Made by a program: the position numbers and the translations under genes. Positions 13,545 through 25,379 of a stretch of DNA of 64,000 bases are shown here, in pieces. Position 1 is the first letter of the stretch, and every line of letters starts with the position of its first letter. The notes under the pieces were generated by a model. The model was not told the DNA's origin. It was given only the letters and a program-made list of their open reading frames with translations, and ran no database searches. Origin of the DNA: Lentinus brumalis. Its lineage: Eukaryota > Basidiomycota > Agaricomycetes > Polyporales > Polyporaceae. The stretch covers positions 744,001 to 808,000 of the forward strand of contig MARA01000015.1 of the NCBI GenBank assembly GCA_001792895.1, in the 5' to 3' direction.

Positions 13545-15378
13545 CTTGAGGGTATATGTGGGGTATGAACAAGATGTCGATGGGTTCCGTGGCGAGAAGA
13601 GGACAGGGACGCGTGCGATCGCTGGTAACGGGATGTTGTCTGGGACGAGGATGGGAGCGGACCAAACTCTTTATGGTGGCTCGCGTAGCGTAGGAAAAAC
13701 AAGGACGCACCTCAGACGTGATACACACTCGCTACGTGCGCCTCCTCGACTCCTCCAAACGGGCGGATGAATTATGTCTTGGCTCCGCTTTCTGTCCCGC
13801 CGCGTGACGCCGATGACAGCCGGAGAGCGCGTCGCGAGAGCCGATACGTGACTGATACGTGGCGAGGCTGCTGGAGGATGCCCGAGTGCAAGAGGTGCGA
13901 TGGTGGTGGTGGTTAGTGGAAGAGGAGAGTTGTAACTTGTGGTCCTGCTGTAGCCAAATCCGGGCGCGATCTTACTTTCACGTGCAAGATCTCGCCCAGG
14001 ATACGGGCGCCTCTGTGTGGTGGTTTGAACTTTGCTGTTCCTCACTGCATACGCGCATTCACTCTGCACCGGGCGATAGGAGGACACAGCTGCACGAAAA
14101 TATCCACCGCCCATCCACCGACGCATGATGTTGCCAGGCGATAAGTAGTCGAGCAGTACATTTACTCTGCTCGCCATTATGGAGCAGCTAAGTATCGCTC
14201 GGGCCTGTGCTCGCAGTGCCTCTTCACACTTCAACGTTCGAACCATTAGGAAAAATCCGCTTTCAAAGCTCTGCTTAGCGGCTCTATGCCTGCTCGGAAA
14301 TGGAAGTCCTGCTCCAAGCCCGACGGCAGCCCAAGCACGCCGACTCTACCCTACCCTACCCGACCCGTAGACTGTTACGCAAGCGCAATTTGGGCGGGTG
14401 GCTCAAGTTCTATGTATACACACGTAAGTCACTTTCAGACGATGTTGCTGCTGACCATGACGTGTAGGAACGATAGATATCATTCGCGAAACCCATCGCC
14501 TCATACTACCGGCGTTCGCCTATACGAGTGCGCATCACATCCGCGGACTCATCCAATCACCCCCATCTTGTCCTATAGCTCGTCTGTATCCTGAACACAA
14601 TCGTATTTTGTGTGAAGGTAAGCTCATAGCAATAGAAAACGACATCACTTACACAAGGTCACAGCTGTAGATTGTATGGCTGCTGTGGACCTCAGCCCAA
14701 GACGCGTCTTGCACTTGTCTCCCCTAGGAAGTTCACGATCTGAGTGCGCTCAGCGCATCCCCATGAGATCATTCACAGCGTCGTCACCAACTGCTGGCCT
14801 CGAATGAGGACCATTCTGCGCGTCTACAGGCATCTGTGTGTGCTGCACATAATCGCTCATCAACGCGTCAATTTCTGACCACGCGACAGCTTGCGCAATG
14901 CGCACGTTTCTTCCAACGTGGATGACTTATACTCATAGTAGCTCGCAGAGCTTCCCTTAGTAAAGCTCTGTGCTTATCGTCAGGCATAGATCGTCTCAGA
15001 TGCTATCACCCAGGACTCCTCCTCTTGCCGCCAGAAGCCCGCATGTGTGCGTACGGCTTGATTCGGAGAACTTGTAGCTTCGATGCAGCGGCAAAATAGA
15101 AGCTCAAACATGTCGGGCCATATTTGCAGCCTGCGGCAGGTTGCTGTTTCCCGTATGCGGACAAGGACACACCCCTGTGGTCCTGATAGTCAGCAAACGC
15201 GGCCAGGAAATGCCTGCCCGCTCCGGTCGGTCACGGAAGACAGTGATGAAGACGTCGTTTGCTCAAGGCCGTCTTGCGGGGGTCCGCGGGTGAATTATCC
15301 TCCTTCCGCCGTCACGCATGCAGCTCATCATAGTATATAACAGTACGTCAACTTGGTGTCGTTGACAAAAAAACAACG
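13545..15378. other. Intergenic region between Ldb17 and the UbiA gene
   Basis: Divergent promoter region of about 1.8 kb. It contains a short pentanucleotide-like CTACC run near 14345-14365 and no convincing coding sequence on either strand; open frames here have no intron logic or family resemblance. Confidence 0.5.
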
Positions 15379-16485
15379 ATGGTGAACATCCCACCTCCTC
15401 TCGTGCTTTCTCGCAAGCTGTACTTGTTTGCGAGCAACACCGTTGACTTCCTTTGGACGCTATATATGTTCACCCGAGATGACATGCTCACTCTGATCAT
15501 ACCGACGGTATGGAGTACATACCCTTTCCTCGCCACTTCCACTCACCATTTCCTTCACAGGTGATCTACGGAACGTTCGCGGCCCCACCAGAAACCATGC
15601 ACCACATTCTTCCTAGACTCACCTGGATCTGGGTCAATCTCCTCGAATTCAACCTCGCGAACCAGACCGTCGACGCAGACGAGGACGCGATGAACAAACC
15701 CTGGAGACCCATCCCGTCCAAGCGCATATCGCAGAGCACAGCTCGCAGTCTGCGCTGGATCCTCCTACCCATCTGCTTCCTTATTTCCTGCGCTTTTCGC
15801 GTGCCCCTAGATTGTCTAGTGATCCACATCGGGAACATATGCTACCACGACTTCGGATTCGCTTCGCACTGGGTTGGCAAAAACCTCGTCAATGGGCTCG
15901 GCCTTGCCGCCTTCAACGGCGGAGCCAGTATGATCATGCACCGTGCGTCGTCACCATTACTCTGTAGTCGTGCTCCTTCTGTGCTCAATCAAACCCCTCC
16001 AGATTACTCTCTCACCGGCAGTGCCTCAGGCTCTCGGCGGGACATACAGATCCTCAATTTCCTCCTCATATCCACGACGATCCACGCGCAAGACTTCCGC
16101 GACGTTGTCGGTGATCATGCCACTGGACGCCTCACCATCCCGCTCGCGTACCCGCGCGCAAGCCGGCTCTCAATGCTAGTTCTGCTCCCTGCATGGTCGC
16201 TCTTCCTCTGCCTTTTCTGGCACGTCCCCGCATTCGTCTCGACGGTGGTCTGCGCTTTCGCCACCTACGTCGGTCTGCAATTCTGTTGGAACGGAGGCAC
16301 TTCCGCGAAAGATAATGCCGGGTATCGCGACTATAACGTACGTCTCATTGAGTGTTTGTCTCACACGGAACGGTGGAACTGACGTTCGCCGCATTGTGTG
16401 GCAGATATGGCTCTGTTTCGTGCACGTACTGCCATTTCTGGCCGACGGCGGAGCGGCCAGAGTTCTCCTTTCACCTATATCATAG
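15379..16485 (+). CDS. UbiA-superfamily integral membrane prenyltransferase
   Basis: Polytopic membrane enzyme of the UbiA superfamily, which transfers or cyclises isoprenyl diphosphates. Exons 15379-15507, 15561-15942, 16003-16337 and 16405-16485; all junctions keep frame. Two Asp-rich diphosphate/Mg sites are visible: first NLANQTVDADEDAMNKPWRP near residue 90, second AQDFRDVVGDHATGR near residue 190. Hydrophobic helices lie between and after them. The layout (N-Q-T-x-D-x-x-E-D then R-D-V-x-G-D) is that of fungal UbiA-like enzymes; the fumagillin-pathway terpene cyclase Fma-TC belongs to this broad group. Nothing in the sequence fixes the acceptor or product, and no other terpene-pathway gene is adjacent, so a role in meroterpenoid or terpenoid synthesis is inference. 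Confidence 0.85.
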
Positions 16486-16920
16486 AGAATTTACATATGT
16501 TCAGGCCAGTGTCTGGACTTGGTTTCGCATGTACAGTCATGCACTCGATAGATCAAGTGTGTACTGTCAGCCACTTGGTAGGACTTCTGTTGTGTGTATT
16601 AAGTATACACTTGCATAGACATCGATTTCACCCATACGCGCGAACATCCTGCAGAGTGCTTATGGTGCATGGAGACCGGAGGAATACGGCGCAGATATCG
16701 GACTAGTACCTCGCCGCACACCACTCCGATGAACGTCAACCACGACTGCGACACTTCTACGGCGCGCACTCGGTCTGAAAGTCCGGATAATCAAGCACCT
16801 TGAATCTGGACTTTACATATGAGACCATTCCGCTGAGTTATTGCGGTATCATTCCCGCATGCACTTGGAGCAAATATAGCATACAACATACGGACGGTCG
16901 CACAACAGCAGAATGGGACA
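16486..16920. other. Intergenic region between convergent UbiA and MYND genes
   Basis: About 0.43 kb, A+T-richer, between two convergent 3' ends. I see no gene or element here. Confidence 0.5.
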
Positions 16921-18545
16921 TTACCACGCAATAGGCATCGTCGGCGGTCGATCTAAGCAAATACTCAGCTGGCGGTCGCCCGTCCTCTTCGCCCACCGGT
17001 ACATCTTTAGCCCCCCGTACCCACCCCGCGGGCCGCGGATCTCAGCCAAGACAGCCGCATGCGTCTCCGGGTCGTCCTCGAGAAAGAAGAACACCTCCTT
17101 GAACGTGCGGTTGCGGTCGTATATCAGCATCGTCGTCTCCGTGCCCATCCCCGCCTGGATCTTGACGAGAAAGAGCTTGTCCCCGTGCACGTTCGGGGGC
17201 GCCTCGGACGTCGGTTCACGTGTGGTGACGAACGTCTGCGGGTGGTTCACGCTCCGCCGGCTCATGAAGTCCGCGAGGATGTTGTCCGCATAGTTCGTGC
17301 GGAAGGGGATCGTGCACCAGCGGCCGCCCTTGAGCGAGCGGCAGGCCTTCTTGTGTTCCGGCCAGTCGGCTTTCTGGCACTCTGCGACGGTCGTCAGCGT
17401 GGGTCCGCATGAGAGTCAAGAATTACTCACCAGCGCCGCAGTACGAGACCGACTGGCATTGGGAGCACCTGCTCGTCCGCTCCTTCCCGCAGATAGCACA
17501 GCCAGTGTCGTTGTTCAAACTCCCGAGTGCCTCGAAGCTAAGCGGTCCAACAGGCAGGAGCACGGAGACCTTATGCTTCTCTTCGTATGGGCCCCTCTCG
17601 GGCTTGTAGTCCGGCGGGAGCAGCTTAGCGTTCATGGAGAGCAGCTTCATCAAGAGCTTCAGTTCGAGGGGCGTCGCAGTTATCATAGAGATTCCACCCT
17701 CGACGCGCGAGTTCGGGTCCTTGTCGTACTGGTGCTGGCCCATTGCATTCCTTCGATGGCGTCTTTTGCAGTGTGCATTCGGTAGAGCAGTACGATCGCT
17801 GGGGTGCGGTCGTCGATCTCCAGGACGGAGAGGAACTGGGGTGGAAGGAAGTTAATAACAGCCGTGGGGAGCAGGATCACCTACGCGCGCATATATACAG
17901 GAGATGATACGAAGACCTGATCCTGCAAGACGACACAGGATCGTCCGGCCAGCTGTCTACTTGCTCGCCTTGTTGGACGAGCAGCCTAGCGAAGACGTTG
18001 TCCAGACCGCCGCAAATGGCCTGGTATGAGCAAGACGAAGGCAGTCGACTTCTGCACTATCACTTCGCAAACAGAGAAGATATGGAAACACGTACCCGAA
18101 TGTTCAGAGCATAAGTCTCGCACTTGGTGTCCTGGATGATACACCAGCGCTGACCCCTGTCCAGCGCGTGCCCTATGCTCATCATCGTCTGCCGGATGTC
18201 CATGAACGCGTTCGTATACAGCGGACTCGGATCGTACCGCTGCCCCGCGCGCAACGCCTGCGCGTGCTCCGCCATCTCCTGTACGCTCGTCCGCCGCACG
18301 GCGTTGAAGACCGGGCGACCCTGTACGCTCGACGACGCCGACGCGTCCCAAGGCTTCAGCATGGGCCAAGGGCGTATGCTGTTGATATTAAGTGGCGCGG
18401 GGATGTTCTCGCGGTTTTGCGACGCGTTGAGTCCCTCTCGAAGGCGTTTTTCGAGGGCGTCGTCGGACAGTTTTGTCGACGTCGGCAGGTTGATGCCCAT
18501 GCATGACAGCGTTTTAAGCATTTCGGAACGAGTGAGAGGTTCCAT
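16921..18545 (-). CDS. MYND-type zinc-finger protein, copy A
   Basis: Basidiomycete MYND protein with a conserved N-terminal block (MEPLTRSEMLKTLSCMG from the ATG at 18545, first exon 18096-18545). A middle all-beta/helical region and a central MYND finger follow: CAICGKERTSRCSQCQ, then SVSYCG across an intron to ECQKADWPEHKKAC, a C-C-C-C-C-C-H-C zinc pattern. The C-terminal block ends in the sequence GLKMYRWAKRTG and a TAA at 16921. The role is probably protein-protein interaction; partners unknown. The reading frame slips by one near 17740, just after a Q-W motif. An extra G in the GGG run there would rejoin it, so an assembly error is likely. It forms a divergent pair with copy B, sharing a 183-base promoter region. 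Confidence 0.8.
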
Positions 18546-18728
18546 GGCGGCGGTTAGGAGGTCAGACAAGTCGTAGATGTTGTTCGAGCAGTGAGCTCGT
18601 CGTCGACGGCCGAAAGAAGCCTCAAGCGCCGGCGCGTAGGACGCGTCGACCGCCCTCAACGTCGCCGTGCTCATTCACCACCACCACCTGCATACAGTAA
18701 CCTCTATCGCGCCTGCTACATCCAATTC

Positions 18729-20155
18729 ATGGAACCTTTGACGCGTCGGGAGACCCTCGACATTCTCTCCTGCATGGGCGTCGAGCTGCCACGAGGCTAC
18801 CAGACGACGTGCTCGACAAACGCCTGCGCGACGCGCTCAACCACGCGCAGCACAGAAGCGGCCTACCTCCGTCAAGTCTCGACCCCAGGCGACTTCCACG
18901 ATGGCCCACTGGTGAATCGCTCTTGAAGGTCCTCAGACGCGTGGATCTAGGCGAAGCCTTTGCGATCGAGGACGCAGAACGCGCGGGGAAGGCGTACGAA
19001 CGGGAGCTCTTCCAAGACGTGTTCTGGGATCTCGGGCAGACGATGATGGCTATTGGGCAAGCTTTGGACAACGGTCGGACGTGGTGCGTGGTACAGGACC
19101 CGAAAGGAGAGACGGGTGCGATTCTGCTGAGGGTGCGTGAGTGCCCTCCTACGCTTCTGCTGTTGTGTCGGATATCTGGCCGCATACATCCGCACTTCTC
19201 GGTATACTTGAACTCTGCTTCCAGTTCCTATGCGTGCTCTGCGTCGATGGCAACACCCCCGGCGTGGTCCTGACCTACAGAGCCATCAACCGCGAGACCG
19301 GAGCCGAAGGCGCAGAGTGGATCAGCTTCCAGTGGGCCCGCGACAGCGCTGAGAAGCGTCTCCCGCAGGAGCTCGTTGGGGTCTCTGAAATCAAGGCGTC
19401 AGTGCTCGAACTGAAGCTCATCCTCAAGCTCGCGATGAACGCCCCACTCCTGCCTCCGGACTACAAGCCGCACAAGGACCCGCTCGAGGAGCGCTTCAAG
19501 CTGTCCGTTCTTATGCCTCTTGCGCCTCTTGGGTTCGACGTGCTGGGCAGACTGAACAACGACGTCGGCTGCGCGTTGTGCGGGAAGAAGCAGACCAGTC
19601 GATGCTCGCAGTGCCAGTCCGTCTCGTACTGCGGCCCTGGTATGATCCAGTTACTCTTTGAGGAAGTGTGTCGCTCACACCGATGCCAGAATGCCAGAAG
19701 GCCGACTGGCCCGCTCACAAGCAGACCTGTCGGTCGTTCAAGGGCGGCCGCTGGGTCACCATACCCTTCCGGATGTCCTTTCCCGACGAACCCAACAACA
19801 CCTGGCTCAGCAGACGTTCGGATTGTAACAGCATTCTTGACGAGTCCATGTACACACTGCGCAAGGCGCTAGGCGCAGAGAGCGGGCCGCCGCCGAACAT
19901 CCACGGGGAGAAGACGTTCCTGGTCAAGCTGCAAGCGCCGCACGGGGTCCCGCAACAGGCGTTCATGATCTACGACCGTCGCAAGTCGTTCCGATCGGTC
20001 TTCTTCTGGCGGGAAGACGCTGCTTCTGTGAACGACCACTGCATCGCCGAGATCACTGGTCCAAGGATCGCGTTCGGAGGGAGGAAGATGTATCGGTGGG
20101 CGAAGCGGACGGGGTGTGTCTGGACCGCGAGCCGAACACCGACATCCGGTGGTGA
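18729..20155 (+). CDS. MYND-type zinc-finger protein, copy B (damaged)
   Basis: Divergent paralogue of copy A: MEPLTRRETLDILSCMG from the ATG at 18729, MYND finger CALCGKKQTSRCSQCQ then YCG, intron, ECQKADWPAHKQTC, and tail ending GGRKMYRWAKRTG. Relative to copies A and C it lacks about two codons after VELPRG near 18797. It also lacks about five codons (the D-W-E-L-S-like stretch) near 20115. Each deletion coincides with a -1 frame slip that one C (GGC-C) or one G (GGGG-G) would repair, after which it ends ...DREPNTDIRW at the TGA 20153-20155. It may therefore be an intact but slightly shortened gene or a decaying one. The following ferritin array contains extra copies of its tail. Confidence 0.72.
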
Positions 20156-20550
20156 AGTGCGTCCACACTGCAGCAGATCTGTCATCCGTGGACCCGAATA
20201 CCCCAGACTTGTAGTCAAGCGGTGGCGAACTCGTATCACTGAACACGCCACGAAACCCGTGCGTGAGAGCGGGTGAAGGTATGTAGGGACTAGTCTCGGA
20301 CCAGGGCACGTCCTCGTCATACGGAACGGTTTGTGACTCTGCCTCAGGACATGACCCTACCTGACCCCTTCAGCGCTCAGCCCTGCTCGCCGCTCGATCC
20401 ACGGCCTGCCCTCGATGTCCCTCGATGTACTTCCAGCTGGCCGCGGTTGTTGGATGCGTCTGGCAGACCGGGCCCGACGGATGGCGCAGAAGAGGTCGCA
20501 GCCACACCTCGCCGACGATGATACGCAACCTTCCGGATAGGGAAATCCCG
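20156..20550. other. Spacer before the first ferritin-like gene
   Basis: About 0.4 kb. The first third reads like former MYND 3' flank; the rest holds no coding sequence. A TATA-like stretch (GATATACTTAAAAG) sits near 20554, about 130 bases upstream of the ferritin-like ATG. Confidence 0.45.
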
Positions 20551-20684
20551 AGCGATATACTTAAAAGCGACCTGGAGCAGCCGAAACTTCATTGCTCGAC
20601 ATTTGTCCACGGTATCCCGTACTCCTTCGTCACCGTTACACGCCGCCGCTCAAGGCCTCAAGCTTAAGGCCCGCTCTCGCACCC

Positions 20685-21807
20685 ATGTTGAAGAAATTCC
20701 TCCTCTTCGCTTTCGCTGCGGTCACCTCGGTGCGCTCCGCTCCAGCCACCCGCATGGGCTTGATCGGTATTACGGGTGAGCAAGCGACATCGGCGTACGC
20801 GGAGTGGCAGGTTTTCGGCGCGCTCGCTGACGTTGCGATTGAACAGATACCGACGTGCTCCAATACGCGCTCTTCCTCGAGCAGCTCGAGAGTGCATTCT
20901 ACAGAGGTGCGCTGGACCAATTCGACGAAGCCGCCTTCGCCGCGGCAGGTTACCCGCCCAGTGTCCGCGAAGGTTTCGTCCAGATCAGCGAACAAGAGCT
21001 CGAACATGTCAACTTCCTCCGCACCGCCCTGGGTAGTGACGCCAGGCAGCCGTGCGTGTATGACTTCGCGATGTGAGTGGTGCCATCCTTGCCTGCGTTC
21101 AGACATCCGTGCTGATCATGCGTCGATGTCTTGTGACTAACACTCAGCCCTCACCTGTCCGTGTACACCTTCATTTTGGCGGCCCCGATCCTGGAGAACC
21201 TAGGTGCCTCTGCCTACATCGGCGCAGCCCACTTGATCAAAAGTCCGTCCTACTTGACTTCCGCCGCGGTGAGCCCTTCGCATCCGCCGCGACACGGTGG
21301 GGAACTAATCGGCCTTCCGCTCGGGATCGCCAGAGCATCCTTTCTGTAGAAGCACGCCACGCGTCCTGGGTATGTGCTAGCGCCGCCGGCTGCAATCCCT
21401 ACCCCCAGGCCTTCGACCCACCCCTACCTACTAGCGAAGTCGTGGTCAAAGCGCTCGCGTACATCACCAGCTGCCCGCAGCTCCCGCCTGTCCTGCCCGA
21501 CGTCAATGACAACAACGAGCCGGGCCTTACACTCTCCGACCACTCTCCGGCGCCCGGCGCCAGCGTGGTTGCTCGCTTTGCCCCTGCCAGCGGCACGAGC
21601 ACGGGGGATCGTCCTGCCTACGTCGCGTGGATGAACGGTTCGGGGGTAGAGTACTCGGAGATTAGTAGGCGCAACGGGGAGACGACCGTCCCGCAAGGTC
21701 TGAACGACACCGTGTATGCGATCGCGGTGTCGAGCAAGCCTGGGGACGCTGGGATGCCGAGCGTCGAGAGCTTACTGAGCGGAGTGGCCGTCGCGCGGGT
21801 CTCGTAG
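20685..21807 (+). CDS. Secreted ferritin-like domain protein, array copy 1
   Basis: Secreted protein with a fungal ferritin-like (Rds1 / desiccation-related type) four-helix domain; metal binding is known only for part of this superfamily. The ATG at 20685 starts a signal peptide (LKKFLLFAFAAVTSVRSAPA). After a first intron (donor GTGAGC, acceptor CAG near 20850), the helical domain begins DVLQYALFLEQLESAFYRGA and continues with EQELEHVNFLRTALGSDA. The E..H pairs on the first and second helices are the usual di-metal positions. A third segment (SAYIGAAHLI), a fourth ([12 protein letters not shown]), and a C-terminal beta-rich domain of about 110 residues follow (RPAYVAWMNGSGVEYSE), ending at the TAG 21805-21807. 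It is the only one of the three array members with an uninterrupted frame over its full length. Confidence 0.82.
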
Positions 21808-22174
21808 TGGCGAGTAGAGGTGGTCCATGTCGTAGTCACGTCGACGTACGTCCAGCTTGTTCACCTACCCTTCCTTCTTTTCGTGTTGCTAAGCGTCCAC
21901 GTTCCTTTGGCGGTCCCGATCATGCTCTCGTAGCACATTCATTTTGCCTTCGTTTCTGTGAATGCTACTTACGCTCTTCTCGCCGTTCTCTCAGTGTTGC
22001 CCATAACATTGTTGCATTGATTGTTGCGCGATCGAAGTCAGTAAGTAGTACTCGTGTATCAAATCACATTTTCATTGAAGTTGTGTGTTGGTGTTTGCCA
22101 GGACCTCCATCAAACCCACCATCGCCACTCGCAGTCTGTTCAAAGTATGTCTGCGCCGGCTAGCAACTCGACCT

Positions 22175-22429
22175 GGAACGAGCATATCTGGGGAGAAGAC
22201 GTTCCTGATCATGCTGCAAGCGCCGCACGGGGTCCCGCAACAGACGTTCAGATCGGTGTTCTTCTGGCGAGAAGACGCTCCTTCTGCGTACGACGAATGC
22301 ATCGCCGAGATCACCGGCCCCAAGATTGCGTTTGGAGGGAGGAAGAGGTATCGGTGAGCGAAGGGGACATGGGATTTCGAGTTGATCGTGTGTCTGGACC
22401 GCGAGCCGAACATGGACATCAGGTGGTAA
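22175..22429 (+). pseudogene. Truncated MYND C-terminal tail, fragment 1
   Basis: Reads GEKTFLIMLQAPHGVPQQ then FRSVFFWRED and ITGPKIAFGGRKRYR, matching the tail of MYND copy B almost residue for residue. It lacks about nine residues after PQQ, and the conserved Trp codon (TGG) is changed to TGA. The frame continues past the stop as family sequence to a TAA at 22427-22429. No finger or N-terminal part lies upstream. It is a relic left between ferritin-like genes by segmental duplication. Confidence 0.8.
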
Positions 22430-22914
22430 CGTCCGTCGCGCAGCCTTGAGCTGAGAACTGGACATCGGAGACCCGGGTTTGTCGTCCTGATGAAACATGT
22501 ATAACAACATGCAGCTCCTCATCCATGTTTGTTCCCCGCCAGGCCGAGGACACCGAGACGCGTTCTGCCTCCCGAACGGCGACAGAGTATGGTGAGTCTG
22601 CAGCCCGACGCGTAACCCGGGACACAGCTGACCCGATCCCAGTCGTCCAAGGTTGACCACGTTTCCGCTTGCAGACGTGTGGGTCCGCCTTCGGTGAATG
22701 CGTCGGGTAGGCCGGGGCCGATATACGGCGCAGAAGAGGGTCGGGCTTCTCGGAGGGGCCTGATAGAAGACGACCTGTCAGGCATCTCAAGCGTTAGCCA
22801 CTCTCCCCGACGATCCCATGCACGCTCCCCGATTGGGAAGGCGTAACGTTCGACGGTCGCGGGCCCTCCCTCGTCGTCACACGCCGGTCCAGCCTTTGGG
22901 AGCGTTCCGAGGAG

Positions 22915-22920
22915 TATAAA
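22915..22920 (+). promoter_or_regulatory. TATA box of ferritin-like copy 2
   Basis: TATAAA in the block GGAGTATAAAGGCGACGGAG, 115 bases before the ATG. The same block with the same spacing recurs before ferritin-like copy 3, marking a duplicated core promoter. Confidence 0.7.
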
Positions 22921-23034
22921 GGCGACGGAGAGCGGCCATGGCCCTCACCGCTCGACATTCGTCTACGGCACCCTCTCTCCTTCGTCGCTTTTCCACACCG
23001 CCGCTCGTTCACTCATCGATCCTCCTTCGCCATC

Positions 23035-24097
23035 ATGTTCAATAAAATCCTCCTCTTCACCTTGGCTGCGTTTGCCGCGGTGCGCGCCGCCCCAGCCCCG
23101 TCTGGCAGCTTGGTGACAGGTCAGCAGTGCCATCGCGAGGCTTCCTGCACGCGTCCTGACGTACTACATGTAGACAAGGACATTCTCCAGTACGCGCTCA
23201 CGCTCGAGCACCTGGAGAACGCGTTCTACAGCACCGCCCTGACCCAGTTCGACGCCAAGGCGTTCCGCGTCGCCGGCTTCAGCCCAGATGTTCGCGAACG
23301 CTTTGTCCAGATCGGCAAGCACGAGGCTGCCCATGTCGCATTTCTCAGCGAGGCTCTCGGTAGCACAGCCACGGAGCCATGCGACTACTTCTTGTAAGTG
23401 ACACCATCCTCGCTCCGCACATGCCGATTGAACAATGCTGACACCACACCTTTCTCTAGCCCTTCCACGGACCCGCGCACCTTCGCAACGCTGTCGGCAA
23501 TCCTTGAGAATGCTGGTGTTTCCGCATACGCCGGCGCGGCTCACTTGATCACCGACCCGGGTTACTTGACTTCCGCCGCAGTGAGCACTTCATCTCCCTC
23601 TTTGCACCCATACAACCAATTGATATCTCTTACGTAACAGACCATCCTTTCCGTGGAGGCTCGTCACGCTACCTGGGTGCAGGGGAACGCCATCGACTCC
23701 GACCCCTCCCCGCGCCCTTCGACACACCCCTCCCGCGAGCGAAGTCCTCATCCTCGCATTCCAGTTCATCGTGCCTTTCAGCTGTCCGTCAAGCAACCCC
23801 CAGTTACCGTTTGATATCCAGCCCTTCCCGACGCTCGCGCTCTCCGACGACTCGCCTGCGCCCGGCGCGAGCATCGTCGCTCACGTCAACGGCACCGACG
23901 CGTCCGATCGCCCTGCCTACGTCGCGTGGATAAGTGGTAGCGGAGTGGAATACTCGGAGCTCGGGCCCAACGGCGAGACGACCGTTCCGCATGGTATGAA
24001 CGGCACCATCTATGCGCTCGCGGTGTCGAAGAAGAACGGCGGGATGCCGAACACCGGCAACTTCCGCAGTGGGTTGGCGGTTGTGCAGATCTCGTAG
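23035..24097 (+). CDS. Secreted ferritin-like domain protein, array copy 2 (two frame slips)
   Basis: Same architecture as copy 1: signal peptide from the ATG at 23035 (FNKILLFTLAAFAAVRAAPA), intron, [58 protein letters not shown], then the beta-rich C-terminal domain (RPAYVAWISGSGVEYSE) to the TAG at 24095-24097. In the fourth exon, between about 23700 and 23740, two single bases are missing relative to copy 3 (runs CCCC and CCC in the stretch encoding D-P-x-P-A-P-F-D-T-P). The two slips leave the rest of the exon out of frame. One C added to each run restores the paralogue reading, so a consensus error is plausible. Confidence 0.78.
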
Positions 24098-24419
24098 AAT
24101 TACTAGAGACGGTCGCCGCCGTCATCGCATCCACGCACGTCCATTCCTGTGAATGCTATCCTAGTCTTGCCGCTCTCTCGGACCTCGTTGTGTTCATACT
24201 CCTGTCGTACCGATTGTTGCGCGTTCAGTAATCAAGTTCTCAAATGTTCGTCCTCGGATTGAAGTTGTTTGTGGGTGTTTACCGGGATCTCCATCGAACT
24301 TGCCTTAGGAGGAAATGCAGACGCTGGCGTGTCTCTCGCCACTCGCAGTGACGCACTCTGCTCGGAAACGTCTGCGCCCCCGCAGCTCGATCTGGGACGA
24401 GCTGTGTTGCTGACAATAA

Positions 24420-24667
24420 CGTTTCTTGAGTGCATTTGGGAGGAGAACACGTTCCTGATCAAGCTGCACGCGCCGAACGGGGTCCCGCCGCGGCAACAGG
24501 CGTTCATGATCTACGAGCGTTGCAAGTCCTTCCAATCGGTGTTCTTCTGGGGATGTGTATGACGACTGCATCTCCGAGACCACCAGCCTTGAGGGAGCAA
24601 GACTCAGTGGTGGGCGGGGCGGATGGGAACTGTAGGCCGCGAGCCGAAAACGGACATCCGTTGGTGA
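24420..24667 (+). pseudogene. Truncated MYND C-terminal tail, fragment 2
   Basis: A second copy of the same tail: WEENTFLIKLHAPNGVPP, then QQAFMIYERCKSFQSVFFWG. A large internal deletion follows, and the terminal codons lead to a TGA at 24665-24667. The sequence before it (TTGAAGTTGTTTGTGGGTGT) is duplicated before fragment 1, so both fragments came from one duplicated segment. Confidence 0.75.
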
Positions 24668-25017
24668 AGTGCGTCATGCTGGATACCCGCGTCTGTAGTC
24701 TGGCCTACGAGTCTTGCGATCAGCACTCGTTGCGCATCCGGAGATCGATGTGTGAGAGCGTATCTATCTTCAGACACAGGGAATGCGTTTCCCGCCGTCA
24801 GACCTCAGGAGTGGATTCGGATCCGTTTCACTGAGGACGTGAATCTGCGAAGTATGGCGAGTTTTGGGCTCGACTGCGCTAATAGGGCTGCGACTAACTC
24901 ATCCTCGATTTTTCAGATGGTTACACTGCGGACAAGCTGGTCGAGTGCGTTGGGTGCGCCGTGGCCGCAAATAGCGCAGGAAGGGTGCGGGCTTCTCGGA
25001 GGATTTCGATGGAGCCT

Positions 25018-25168
25018 GAGGGCGGCTTGTTAGCGTCAGCCAGAGGGCGGCTTGCTAGCGTCAGCCAGAGGGCGGCTTGGTAGCGTCAGCCAAAGGGCGG
25101 CCTGTCAGCGTCAGCCAGAGGGCGGATTGTTAGCGTCAGCCAGAGGGCGGCTTGTTAGCGTCAGCCAC
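25018..25168. repeat. 25-base minisatellite, six units, in the promoter of ferritin-like copy 3
   Basis: Six head-to-tail units of the form GAGGGCGGCTTGTTAGCGTC-AGCCA with one or two changes each; the last runs into ACTCCCGCCGACGATGCC. A single divergent unit (AAGCGTTAGCCACTC followed by TCCCCGACGATCCC) is at the same place before copy 2. So the array grew after the genes duplicated. There are no spacers, so it is not CRISPR-like. Confidence 0.9.
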
Positions 25169-25261
25169 TCCCGCCGACGATGCCATGCGTGCTGCCTGTT
25201 TGGGACGGACAGCCGCGGGCCAGCCATCATCGTCATCCTCCTCCGGGGGTGGGATAAGGAG

Positions 25262-25267
25262 TATAAA
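25262..25267 (+). promoter_or_regulatory. TATA box of ferritin-like copy 3
   Basis: TATAAA in the block GAGTATAAAGGCGACGGAGA, 113 bases before the ATG; block and spacing match copy 2. Confidence 0.7.
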
Positions 25268-25379
25268 GGCGACGGAGAGCGGACGTGATCCTCACCGCTC
25301 GACATCCACCTACGGTACCCAGACCACTCTACCCTTCCACACCGCCCTTTCCCTCATCCGCTATACTCCCATCGCCATC

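Noticed and set aside
25018..25168. CRISPR-like array
   Set aside because: Units abut with no spacers and the host is eukaryotic; it is a minisatellite.
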